Assembly (NCBI GenBank): GCA_021803885.1
Contig: JAJZKY010000163.1
Location: 1-8,661 of the forward strand
Reading direction: 5' to 3'
DNA: 8,661 bases
Source of the DNA: Planctomycetota bacterium
GTDB lineage: Bacteria; Planctomycetota; Phycisphaerae; WQYP01; JAJZKY01
Part shown: one piece after another, positions 1-6,888 of the stretch
How positions within the stretch are numbered: the first letter of the stretch is position 1
How the letters are laid out: the number at the start of each line of letters is the position of its first letter
Program-made: the position numbers and the translations under genes
Notes under the pieces: model-generated
Seen by the model: the letters and a program-made list of their open reading frames with translations, nothing else
Databases searched by the model: none
What the model was told of the DNA's origin: nothing

Positions 1-1079
1 TTAACTATCGATGGCCCGATCATGGGTACCATACAAGCCCTCGGAGCTGGATCTCCTAGCGCAGCGATAACAATGTCGCCAGCATGAACAGCATGCTTAA
101 TGAGCTTCTTGTAGTGGCTCTCTGCAATGTGAGCTTTGGCATTGAGGAATTGTCCATCCCCAATATTTTGGAGGCGGATCACACGAGGTCCATCAGCAGT
201 GTAATGACTTGTCTTGAGATTTGACCCGAAGGGACCGTCAGTTAGAGCGTTTGCTTCGGCTGCCGCGAGTTGTTCGACACTTGCCCAGCACCAGCCCCCG
301 GGCAAGGCGGGTAATCCGGTAGTGTCGGGTGCAGAGGGCTCTTTGTATTTTTGCTTCCAGCGGTCGTCCTTTGGGGGCTTGCCGGAGGCGATCATCTTTG
401 CCAGCGTGTCGGCCTCCCAGCGGGAGCGGCGCTCGCGGAGGATGCGTTCGAGTAGCTTGTCAGCGGACTCATAGTCGCGGCCTTCCTTGCGGGCGAGTTC
501 GGCTTCCGTGGGAACCAGTCGCCCTTCGCAAGCGGCCTTCAGCACAGAGGCGCGATACCGCTTCAGATTCGCCTGCACCCGCTTCAGCGCTGCAGTCGCA
601 GCATCCAGCCGCGAAAGCTGCTTTTCAATCTCGCCGACGATCCGAGTTTGCTCAGTCGCAGGAGCGATTACCAGGGGAATCTTCTTCATCGTCCCTTGCG
701 GAAGCTTCAGGCGAGTCGTGCCACTAACAAATTCGTCGTACTTCGTCGCGTTCAGTTGGTGAAGCAAAAATTTGTTGTTAATGCCAGTCAAGCCCACCAG
801 CACATGGGCATGATTGTTTACCCAAGACTTTCCTGATACGAGATAGGCCTTTGGCTTGAGTGGGTCCATGAACGGCGCGCCGTCCTCGCCCAGCAGTACA
901 AGTTCTTCATCAAAGATGAAATCGTCGATCCAGCCAACTTGTCCCGTCGCGCCAAAGTATGGAACGTTTCCGTTACGTGACTCCCTATCGCGGGAGTTGA
1001 TCGGAACTCTTTCACTGTCTCTTATTTCGACTACACCTTCTAGATGTGTATGAACCCATCCCTTCGGCAAATCACTCAT
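1..1079 (-). CDS. hsdS: Type I restriction-modification specificity subunit HsdS (partial, runs off the left edge)
   Basis: HsdS reads the two half-sites of the bipartite target and docks with HsdM and HsdR. The reading frame is open from the ATG at 1079 to the window edge, 359 codons without a stop. The N-terminal target recognition domain covers about residues 4-140, starting LPKGW and holding PYFGATG and a VNNHAHVL stretch typical of the fold. A conserved helical spacer follows (about 141-195: EQTRIVGEIEKQLSRLD, then a run through LKAACEGRLVP). A charged linker leads to a second recognition domain that begins LPGGWCW near 259 and contains DGPFGSNLK, VIRLQNIGDG and the GDIVIAALGD block near 334-343. 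The repeated LPxGW openings mark the usual tandem design. The start overlaps the hsdR stop (ATGA) and has a ribosome site 8 bases upstream. The second domain's end and the distal helical region lie outside the window. Family assignment is secure; the DNA target cannot be predicted by eye. Confidence 0.95.
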   Translation of the reverse strand, partial: MSDLPKGWVHTHLEGVVEIRDSERVPINSRDRESRNGNVPYFGATGQVGWIDDFIFDEELVLLGEDGAPFMDPLKPKAYLVSGKSWVNNHAHVLVGLTGINNKFLLHQLNATKYDEFVSGTTRLKLPQGTMKKIPLVIAPATEQTRIVGEIEKQLSRLDAATAALKRVQANLKRYRASVLKAACEGRLVPTEAELARKEGRDYESADKLLERILRERRSRWEADTLAKMIASGKPPKDDRWKQKYKEPSAPDTTGLPALPGGWCWASVEQLAAAEANALTDGPFGSNLKTSHYTADGPRVIRLQNIGDGQFLNAKAHIAESHYKKLIKHAVHAGDIVIAALGDPAPRACMVPMIGPSIV

Positions 1080-3925
1080 GCCGCCAGCACCTCATTCAAC
1101 TCCTGCAGCAGTGGCATAAACCTGTCGCCGAAGACCTGCTGCGCCTTGCCCAAACCGCCCCACTGGATAAACGGATCGAGATCAAAGTCGTCTTCATCCA
1201 CCGCGAGGCTTGCGGCAATATGGTCGCGGATAGCCTCCAGCCAGCGAAGCTGATCGGCAGTGAAGGTGACGCCCGCGCCCTGCTGTTGTTGGAGCCATGC
1301 GGTGAAGCGCTGCTCCACCTCTGAGCGGCGCGGTAGCAGTTCCTCCTTTTGCCGGAGGGCAAAGCGGACCAGGTTGACCAGATCGGCCGCGACCTCAGTC
1401 CGGCTGCCATGGACGTGCGTGCCATCCAGACGCTGATAGGCATGCCAAAGCTGGTCCGGCGTGGCGCGAGGGCTGCCGTCCATTGGCTTTTCCAGCACGC
1501 TGGCCAGCGCCTTTACCTGCTTGAGCGAGAGTCCGGCGGCGTAGGGCCTGCTGTAGAGAATCTGTAGCACTTCAATCTCGTCCTTATGCTGCTGAAGGAA
1601 CTGCTCGAAGGACTGGACAAGGCGCAGGGCGCGTTCCTGCACGGCCTCTGCCGGTCCTGCTTCGAGCAGTTGATCCTGATTTACGGTGTCGATGATCTGC
1701 TCGTAGGATTTTTTCACAGACAGAATGAGATTGCGTAGAGCGGGATTTGTGGAAAGCGGCTTGGCCGCCTGCTGCAACAGTTCCTTGCGGGCCTGGGCCA
1801 CCTGCTCGTCAGTTGGCTCGTTGGTGTTGTGCTTCGTCCGGGCATGCTCGATGTGCCGGTCCGGGTCGAGCGCCGTCACAATATCTCCAGCAATAGCGGA
1901 TAGCGGCTGGCCCTGGGCGGCCTCAGTGAGCGCGGTGCGGTCATTGGGCGTAAGCTTCTGGTCGAGCCGCGCCAGCCGTGAGGCGATGGAACTGAGCACA
2001 TCCGGCTCGCGATTGCCAAAGGTGACCAGCTCGAACAGCTTGTCGAGCGAGAAGTTCTTCTTGCGGTCGAGCGGCTGCGTCTCCTGCATTTCTTCCGGCC
2101 GCAGGCCTACGGCGTCAATGATGACAAAGTGATCCTTGGTGGTGCCGTCCGGTGTCACGCTCTTTAGTTCCGTCGGGGTGACGGTGCGCGCGCCGCGACC
2201 CTTCATCTGCTCAAACATGGTGCGGCTCTTGACCGCCCGCATGAACATGACGATTTCCAGCGGCTTTATGTCAGTCCCGGTGGCGATCATGTCCACCGTG
2301 ACGGCAATGCGCGGATGGTAGCCGGTGCGGAACTCGCTCAGCAGGTCTTCCGGTTTGAGGCCATTGGACTTCCACTCCTCGACTTCGTACTCGTTGCCGT
2401 CCTTGTCCGTTTTCTTAACCTTCACCTTCGCCGCGCCGGTGCGGTAGGTGATCTTCTGCGCAAAGTCGTTACCCTTGCCGAACTCCTCGCGGAGAATCTG
2501 CACGATGTCGTCGGCGTGGGTGTCATCCTTGGCGAAGATGAGCGTCTTGGGAACTTCCTTGCGGCCCGGAAATATGTCAGTAAACAGCCGATCACGGAAC
2601 GTGCGGACGACTGTGCGAATCTGGTCGGGAACAACGACGCGGCGGTCCAGCTCTTCGGCGTCATAAGGGATGTCCTGGTCGGCCATCTCCCAGCGAACCT
2701 TACGTGTTTCGCGGTCGCGGTAATCGACCTGGTAGCCGGCATTGATGACGCTGCCGTGTTCTGAGATCAGAGTGCGAATGTTGTACAGGTCGAAGTCGAC
2801 GTTGACGCCGTCCGCTACAGCCTTTTCGTACGGGTATTCCGTAATGAGATTCTGATGGAAGAATCCCATAGTTTGCTTGGAGGGAGTTGCGGTCAGACCG
2901 ATGAGCGAAGCATCGAAATACTCCAGTACCTGCCGCCACTGGTTATAGATGGAGCGGTGGCACTCATCGGTGACGATGACGTCGAAGGTGTCGATGGGAA
3001 TGGCCGGGTTGTAGCCGATAGGCTCCGGTTGCCGCTGCAGCATTTCGAGCGATGAGCCGGAAAGTTCGTCGAGGTCTGATTCCAGCTCCTCCCCCTTGAG
3101 CATGGAAAACAAGCGCTGGATGGTCGAGATGCAGACCTTGGAGACCGGATCAATGCGGCTGGATTGCATGTGCTGCACGTTATATAGCTCGGTGAAAATG
3201 CGCCCGTCATCGGGAGTGCGGAAAGCCTGAAACTCCTTGAGCGCCTGACGGCCAAGATTGCCACGGTCGACCAAAAACAGAACCCGTTGCGCTCCGGCGA
3301 ACTTGATCAACCGGTACAGGAAGTTGCACGCGGTGTAGGTTTTGCCCGCGCCGGTCGCCATCTGGATCAGCGCACGGCGGCGACCAAACCGGAGCGATTC
3401 TTCGAGCGCGGAGATGGCCTTGGCCTGTGCCGGGCGGAGGCCATCTTCAATGATCGCCGGCATCTGCTGGAGCCTTGCTTTCGGCATCGCGCCTGGGGAG
3501 GCCAGTTCGTCGGTCAGCCAGCGCGAAAGTATCTCAGGTGTATGGAAGCAGAATACGGGGCGACTGCTCGGGTCGGGTTCCAGCCGATTGGTGAAGCGCG
3601 TTTCGATCCCCGTGGACTGGTAGCAGAACGGGAGCGGCCGGATGGGCGCGGGAAGGGCTTCTGGGATACCCTCGCTGTACTTCTTGGTCTGAAGTTCAAC
3701 ACCCGTGAGGGTAGAACCCTCTTTCTTGGCCTCGACCACTCCGGCCGCCTGACCATCGACAAAGAGTAGATAGTCGGCCTCCCCATAACCATGCCCGAGA
3801 GAAAATTCGCGAATAGCAACCCCACGCGCCGCATCAATGTTCGCGTCAGCGCGGTTCTGGATTACCCATCCTGCCGGCTGCAGGAGCAGGTCGATGTTTT
3901 CCCGGGCTTTCTGTTCGGGCGTCAT
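1076..3925 (-). CDS. hsdR: Type I restriction enzyme R subunit HsdR (type IB, EcoEI-like)
   Basis: HsdR is the ATP-driven DNA translocase and nuclease of a type I restriction complex, cutting unmodified foreign DNA far from the recognition site. The 949-aa protein has, in order: a PD-(D/E)xK-like nuclease core with D51 and E65-A-K67; a helicase Q-like LRPAQ near 163-167; Walker A ATGAGKT at 190-196; LFLVDRGNLGRQ at 216-227; Walker B DECH at 320-323; TATP at 345-348; ATGTD at 548-552; and motif VI QMKGRGAR at 573-580. The C-terminal third, ending in a GGLGKAQQVFGD block, resembles the EcoEI R C-terminal domain, which points to the type IB subgroup. All motor and nuclease residues I can place are present, so the enzyme should be active. 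It is the first gene of a minus-strand operon with hsdS. The annotated ATG has no good ribosome site, so the start is less certain than the rest. Confidence 0.97.
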   Translation of the reverse strand: MTPEQKARENIDLLLQPAGWVIQNRADANIDAARGVAIREFSLGHGYGEADYLLFVDGQAAGVVEAKKEGSTLTGVELQTKKYSEGIPEALPAPIRPLPFCYQSTGIETRFTNRLEPDPSSRPVFCFHTPEILSRWLTDELASPGAMPKARLQQMPAIIEDGLRPAQAKAISALEESLRFGRRRALIQMATGAGKTYTACNFLYRLIKFAGAQRVLFLVDRGNLGRQALKEFQAFRTPDDGRIFTELYNVQHMQSSRIDPVSKVCISTIQRLFSMLKGEELESDLDELSGSSLEMLQRQPEPIGYNPAIPIDTFDVIVTDECHRSIYNQWRQVLEYFDASLIGLTATPSKQTMGFFHQNLITEYPYEKAVADGVNVDFDLYNIRTLISEHGSVINAGYQVDYRDRETRKVRWEMADQDIPYDAEELDRRVVVPDQIRTVVRTFRDRLFTDIFPGRKEVPKTLIFAKDDTHADDIVQILREEFGKGNDFAQKITYRTGAAKVKVKKTDKDGNEYEVEEWKSNGLKPEDLLSEFRTGYHPRIAVTVDMIATGTDIKPLEIVMFMRAVKSRTMFEQMKGRGARTVTPTELKSVTPDGTTKDHFVIIDAVGLRPEEMQETQPLDRKKNFSLDKLFELVTFGNREPDVLSSIASRLARLDQKLTPNDRTALTEAAQGQPLSAIAGDIVTALDPDRHIEHARTKHNTNEPTDEQVAQARKELLQQAAKPLSTNPALRNLILSVKKSYEQIIDTVNQDQLLEAGPAEAVQERALRLVQSFEQFLQQHKDEIEVLQILYSRPYAAGLSLKQVKALASVLEKPMDGSPRATPDQLWHAYQRLDGTHVHGSRTEVAADLVNLVRFALRQKEELLPRRSEVEQRFTAWLQQQQGAGVTFTADQLRWLEAIRDHIAASLAVDEDDFDLDPFIQWGGLGKAQQVFGDRFMPLLQELNEVLAA
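1088..1093 (-). promoter_or_regulatory. Ribosome binding site of hsdS inside the hsdR 3' end
   Basis: On the minus strand GAGGTG lies 8 bases before the hsdS ATG, within the last codons of hsdR. Together with the ATGA stop/start overlap it supports the 1079 start and implies translational coupling of S to R. Confidence 0.6.
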
Positions 3926-3936
3926 GAGTCACAGAG

Positions 3937-3942
3937 ATTGTA
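3937..3942 (-). promoter_or_regulatory. Possible -10 box for hsdR
   Basis: The minus strand reads TACAAT here, five of six bases of the sigma-70 -10 consensus. It ends only 11 bases before the hsdR ATG. No convincing -35 hexamer is found 16-18 bases upstream. If used, the transcript would have almost no leader, which would fit the missing Shine-Dalgarno. This rests on a single hexamer match and is weak. Confidence 0.2.
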
Positions 3943-4352
3943 ACTGCTTGGCTTGGATAAGCAGTATCTATTTAATTTCGCTAACGCCACCGCCGTAGTA
4001 ATGGCGTAATTATTCCCGGTGCATTCGGCGCAAGCATCGTACGCCCGGGACTTTTTCGATCTGGCGCTTCAGGGCATCAAATCCAATGGCTGGGGTCGAC
4101 AGCCAACCGCATCAAAGAAACCTACCAATTGCCCTTCGGTGTGATTGGGAATGTGTAATTTGGCGCGATTTTGGTAGTGGACCCTAAGCATCCTTACCTC
4201 CGCCGAGGAACGATGAGAATGATCATTAAAAAGTTCCTTAATTCCGTAATCGATACACGCGAATTCGGCTATGAATACGGCCTCGCATCGGGCATTCTTC
4301 GCAATTGGCGGACAACTCCACCCCTCACCGCGAAGATCTCACGGATCAGCGC

Positions 4353-4376
4353 CGCTGCGACCACGCGGCCGCAGCG
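4353..4376. repeat. Inverted repeat, 7-base perfect stem
   Basis: CGCTGCG at 4353-4359 is exactly complementary to CGCAGCG at 4370-4376 around a 10-base loop. There is no U-tract on either side, so a terminator role is not clear. It lies between the end of the 105-aa gene and the hsdR promoter region, where a hairpin could block read-through. Confidence 0.4.
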
Positions 4377-4418
4377 ATCGAGTCCTTGAAGCTGTGAATT
4401 TGGACTGATGCGCTCGAA

Positions 4419-4433
4419 AGGGCGGCGGGCCCT
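4419..4433 (-). terminator. Possible weak terminator after the 105-aa gene
   Basis: Read on the minus strand, AGGGC and GCCCT form a perfect 5-base GC-rich stem with a 5-base loop, followed by TTTC. It lies 10 bases beyond the stop of the upstream gene. The short stem and short T run make this a weak call. Confidence 0.3.
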
Positions 4434-4443
4434 CAGGCGGAGA

Positions 4444-4761
4444 TCACACGAGCGCGGCAAGCTTTGCTGCGGTCTCCACGGCGGTCGTAATTTGATTCAG
4501 ATTGTTGGCAATGTCGCCCAAGTTTTTCACGGCATCGTATATCGCCTGCGTTTGCTGCTTAAGTTGAGCTGTGAGGTCGGCCACCTGTGGGTCATCATCG
4601 TGAAAGGCCTTGTTAACACAGGACCAGTAGGCTCTGCGCGCAGCCACGATTTGGGTGTTGAGGGAGTCGCGCAAGGACTGGTTACCGTTGAGAGGAAGCA
4701 TAGTCACTACATTCTGAATGGTGATGTAGTTCTGTTCGAGTGCCATCATTGCATCCTGCAT
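4444..4761 (-). CDS. Small all-helical protein of unknown function, partner of the lipoprotein
   Basis: 105 residues that I cannot assign to a family. There is no signal peptide and no hydrophobic segment long enough for a membrane span. Composition (Q, N, A, L, D rich; few prolines and glycines) and spaced hydrophobics, for example around TAQLKQQTQAIYDAVKNLGDIANNL near 65-90, suggest amphipathic helices or a short coiled coil. One cysteine lies mid-protein (YWSC). The gene starts 10 bases after the lipoprotein stop; its ribosome site AAGGA overlaps that stop and sits 7 bases before the ATG, so the two are very likely co-translated. The likeliest role is a partner of the lipoprotein, but that is inference from layout. 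It would be the last gene of the operon, followed by a possible weak hairpin. Confidence 0.7.
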   Translation of the reverse strand: MQDAMMALEQNYITIQNVVTMLPLNGNQSLRDSLNTQIVAARRAYWSCVNKAFHDDDPQVADLTAQLKQQTQAIYDAVKNLGDIANNLNQITTAVETAAKLAALV

Positions 4762-4768
4762 AGTTTCA

Positions 4769-4773
4769 TCCTT
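4769..4773 (-). promoter_or_regulatory. Ribosome binding site of the 105-aa gene
   Basis: AAGGA on the minus strand lies 7 bases before the ATG at 4761 and overlaps the TAA stop of the lipoprotein gene. This fixes the start and supports translational coupling of the pair. Confidence 0.6.
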
Positions 4774-5707
4774 ACTTGCCCAGAATGGTGGAAGTCCAGC
4801 GGTTTACGACGCCGAGGGTGTCAGCCATGCCGTTGGTCGCAAGCGGTTTGTCGGCCGCGAGAATGGTGATAGTCTTCGCCATTTCCTGCAAGGACTCTTC
4901 CATGCCGTCGCTGGCGTTTTCCTGCGAAATTTTGAGTTCGGCGGACTCTCGCGCGATCTCCTTTGGAACCTCCCTATCGAGGCGAGCTTTCAAGCCGTCA
5001 CTCAGCTCTGCGGTAAGAGAGTAAGGCGCTAGCGCAGATGCCACAAGCGAAGGCGCAAATGCGGACGTGTCGACCTGATGGTCCCGCACCAGTTCTCGGG
5101 CTAAGCTGCTGGACAAATCTGCGTACTGATCGTTGATGGAGTTATACACGTTCTTTTCGGAGGCGAAGAGGACAGCAAGCTCATTCACGACGCCAGCCAT
5201 TTTCTTTGCAGCTTGGCGTTCCTTGTGCTGCTGGATGAGATTGACCACGCCCTGGACGGCGGAGGTGAGGACATTTTTCTCGGTAGAGTTCAACTCGCCG
5301 GGGAGCAAACTGAGCCCCTCGACGTCGCCCTCCAGCTTTCCGGCGGAGGAGGCTGCGTCCGCGGACGCATTAGAACCAGTGAGCTTGCCGAAGGCGTCGG
5401 CGACCTGGCTCAATGTAACGGCGATGGTATGACGCTCCTCAATGGCGGTCATTGTGTTGCGGATCTGCCCCTGTGTGTTCGGACCAAATGGGGTACCGTT
5501 CAGACCTTCATTCAGCATGTTGAGTTGGTCTGTGGCCTGTAGTTCCTTGTCGAGCGCGGAGTAATAGCTGGAGAGAGCCTTGGAGGTAGTAGAGAGCTGG
5601 GTGGCGGCCGCCGTGGCGTCCTTCGAGGTTTTGCAGCCGCCGAGACAGATCACGGTGGCCGAGAACACCGCAGCAACCCATAAAGATCGAGCAGGTCTTC
5701 TATCCAT
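4772..5707 (-). CDS. Predicted lipoprotein of unknown function, helix-rich
   Basis: 311 residues. The N-terminus is a lipoprotein signal: basic MDRRPAR, a hydrophobic run LWVAAVFSATVICL and lipobox LGGC with the lipidated Cys at 25. Lys at +2, not Asp, would favour outer-membrane sorting under the E. coli rule. The mature part is dominated by predicted helices rich in S, A, L, E, K and Q, with segments such as SSYYSALDKELQATDQLN near 45-62 and IQQHKERQAAKKMAGVVNEL near 158-177 that look like packed helices or coiled coil. I see no catalytic motif, and I do not recognise the family. The ATG has AGGA 7 bases upstream. It is co-transcribed with the 105-aa gene and divergent from the CBASS operon, with 187 bases between the two starts. 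A helical lipoprotein plus a small helical soluble partner could form an envelope complex; function is unknown. Confidence 0.85.
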   Translation of the reverse strand: MDRRPARSLWVAAVFSATVICLGGCKTSKDATAAATQLSTTSKALSSYYSALDKELQATDQLNMLNEGLNGTPFGPNTQGQIRNTMTAIEERHTIAVTLSQVADAFGKLTGSNASADAASSAGKLEGDVEGLSLLPGELNSTEKNVLTSAVQGVVNLIQQHKERQAAKKMAGVVNELAVLFASEKNVYNSINDQYADLSSSLARELVRDHQVDTSAFAPSLVASALAPYSLTAELSDGLKARLDREVPKEIARESAELKISQENASDGMEESLQEMAKTITILAADKPLATNGMADTLGVVNRWTSTILGK

Positions 5708-5784
5708 GCGCTTATCCTAGATTGGAAAACATGACAACCTTAGATTAAAGAGCATAAGCGACACCATGGTTTCATAGGCGGCTC

Positions 5785-5790
5785 TGTCAA
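5785..5790 (-). promoter_or_regulatory. Possible -35 box upstream of the lipoprotein gene
   Basis: The minus strand carries a perfect TTGACA in the 187-base divergent gap. The hexamers 16-18 bases downstream (such as ATGGTG) are poor -10 matches; a TATGCT occurs closer to the gene but at the wrong distance. It marks a likely promoter area but not a resolved promoter. I found no convincing promoter for the plus-strand CBASS operon. Confidence 0.2.
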
Positions 5791-5894
5791 GCAATCTATT
5801 TCTTGCCCTTTTCTCGGCGGTAAAGACGATAAAGCCGATGAACTAAGCAACATCATCTTGTAGCTTAGGCATTCCAGCGCTAGACTGGCGGAAA

Positions 5895-6884
5895 ATGTCT
5901 CATTTTGGTCACCGCGCCATGCAACAGGAACAACTGACGACAGTCTGCCGGCCTGACGGTCTCTGCCGCATCCTCGCGCTTGATGGGGGTGGAGCGAAGG
6001 GCTTCTACACGCTCGGCGTCCTCAAAGAAATTGAGGCGATGCTCAACTGCCGCCTGTACCAGCGATTCGATCTAATATTCGGCACCAGTACAGGCGCAAT
6101 TATCGCCTCGCTACTTGCCCTTGGGTACACAGTAGATGAGATTCATCATCTGTACAAGAACCATGTTCCAGCTGTGATGAGAGAACGCAGGCGCAACGCG
6201 AAATCGCAGGCTCTGGCGAAACTCTCCGTGAAGATCTTCGGCAACAAGGCCTTCACGGATGTAAAGACAGGGATCGGCATCGTGGCCACCCGCTGGGTGA
6301 ATGAGCGTCCGATGATCTTCAAGGGGAATATGGAGCAGGCTCATGGTCGGAAAGGAACATTCACACCCGGTTTTGGCGTGAGCATTGCCGACGCCGTGCA
6401 GGGTTCGTGTTCTGCTTTCCCTTTCTTCGACAGGAAGCTCGTCTCCACCTCGACAGGCGACAACATCGAGTTGATTGACGGAGGTTACTGCGCCAACAAT
6501 CCCACACTCTATGCAATCGCTGATGCCGTTCGTGCGTTGAAGAAGAAACGCTCAGACATCCGAGTCGTCAGCGTAGGTGTAGGCGTATATCCAGAACCGA
6601 AGGGCGATTGGAAGATCAGGCTTGCAAAGAAGTATCTGGCCAGCGTGCAGTTGCTCCAGAAGACGCTTGAGATCAATACGCAGTCCATGGATCAGCTTCG
6701 TGAAATCCTCTTCAAGGACGTTCCAACCGTTCGCATCAGCGATACCTTCTCTCAGCCTGAAATGGCCACGGACTTCATGGAACATAATCTGGACAAACTC
6801 AACATCCTCTGGCAGCGTGGCCGAGAGTCATTCGCCACACGCGAGAATGCGCTGAGCGGGATCTTGATGCCGCAAGGGGGGTAA
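5895..6884 (+). CDS. capV: CBASS effector: patatin-like phospholipase (CapV/CapE type)
   Basis: A serine lipase of the patatin fold. In CBASS, effectors of this family bind the cyclic nucleotide made by the neighbouring CD-NTase and then hydrolyse membrane phospholipids, killing the infected cell. The 329-aa protein has all key motifs: oxyanion-hole loop DGGGAKG at 30-36, nucleophile elbow GTSTG at 63-67 with Ser65, and the catalytic Asp195 in DGGYCANNP. Length and layout match known CapV proteins. There is no signal peptide or membrane helix, as expected for a cytosolic effector. The next in-frame ATG (codon 9) also precedes the catalytic core and remains possible, because the purine stretch GGCGGA sits only 2 bases before the chosen ATG. 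No earlier in-frame start exists after the stop at 5844-5846. The gene ends 4 bases before the CD-NTase start, and its last codons encode that gene's ribosome site. Patatins outside CBASS exist, but the neighbour makes this role very likely. Confidence 0.95.
   Translation: MSHFGHRAMQQEQLTTVCRPDGLCRILALDGGGAKGFYTLGVLKEIEAMLNCRLYQRFDLIFGTSTGAIIASLLALGYTVDEIHHLYKNHVPAVMRERRRNAKSQALAKLSVKIFGNKAFTDVKTGIGIVATRWVNERPMIFKGNMEQAHGRKGTFTPGFGVSIADAVQGSCSAFPFFDRKLVSTSTGDNIELIDGGYCANNPTLYAIADAVRALKKKRSDIRVVSVGVGVYPEPKGDWKIRLAKKYLASVQLLQKTLEINTQSMDQLREILFKDVPTVRISDTFSQPEMATDFMEHNLDKLNILWQRGRESFATRENALSGILMPQGG
6874..6881 (+). promoter_or_regulatory. Strong ribosome binding site of cdnE inside the capV 3' end
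   Basis: AAGGGGGG lies 7 bases before the cdnE ATG and is encoded by the last Gln-Gly-Gly codons of capV. The TAA of capV follows directly. This fixes the cdnE start at 6889 rather than the nearby GTG at 6885, and implies coupled translation of effector and sensor. Confidence 0.7.
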
Positions 6885-6888
6885 GTGA

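Larger units (their letters stand above)
3926..4443. other. Gene-poor interval between hsdR and the lipoprotein operon
   Basis: About 520 bases without a gene I can support. A plus-strand stretch from 3985 to the stop at 4158-4160 is open but has no ATG; it includes the peptide RIKETYQLPFG, which I do not recognise. A second plus-strand frame from 4171, or from an ATG at 4213 with GAGGAA just upstream, runs to 4389. It starts plausibly (MRMIIKKFLNSVIDTREFG) but ends in low-complexity residues unlike a folded protein. Both could be remnants of older genes. The interval also holds several short inverted repeats, for example ACGCCA at 3984-3989 with TGGCGT at 4002-4007 and TGGCTG at 4087-4092 with CAGCCA at 4100-4105. 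The hsdR promoter must lie in this interval or read in from upstream. Confidence 0.5.

Noticed and set aside
214..836. Several overlapping plus-strand open frames of 60-130 codons near the left edge
   Set aside because: They lie antisense to hsdS, whose minus-strand frame is open across the whole stretch and shows clear family motifs. The plus-strand peptides are Ser/Arg-rich and resemble nothing.
2315..3769. Long plus-strand open frames (149 and 160 codons) inside hsdR
   Set aside because: Antisense shadows of a well-supported helicase/nuclease gene in GC-rich DNA; no protein-like motifs.
4269..4460. 63-codon minus-strand frame overlapping the end of the 105-aa gene
   Set aside because: Arg-rich with no motif or ribosome site; overlaps the real gene's end in another frame.
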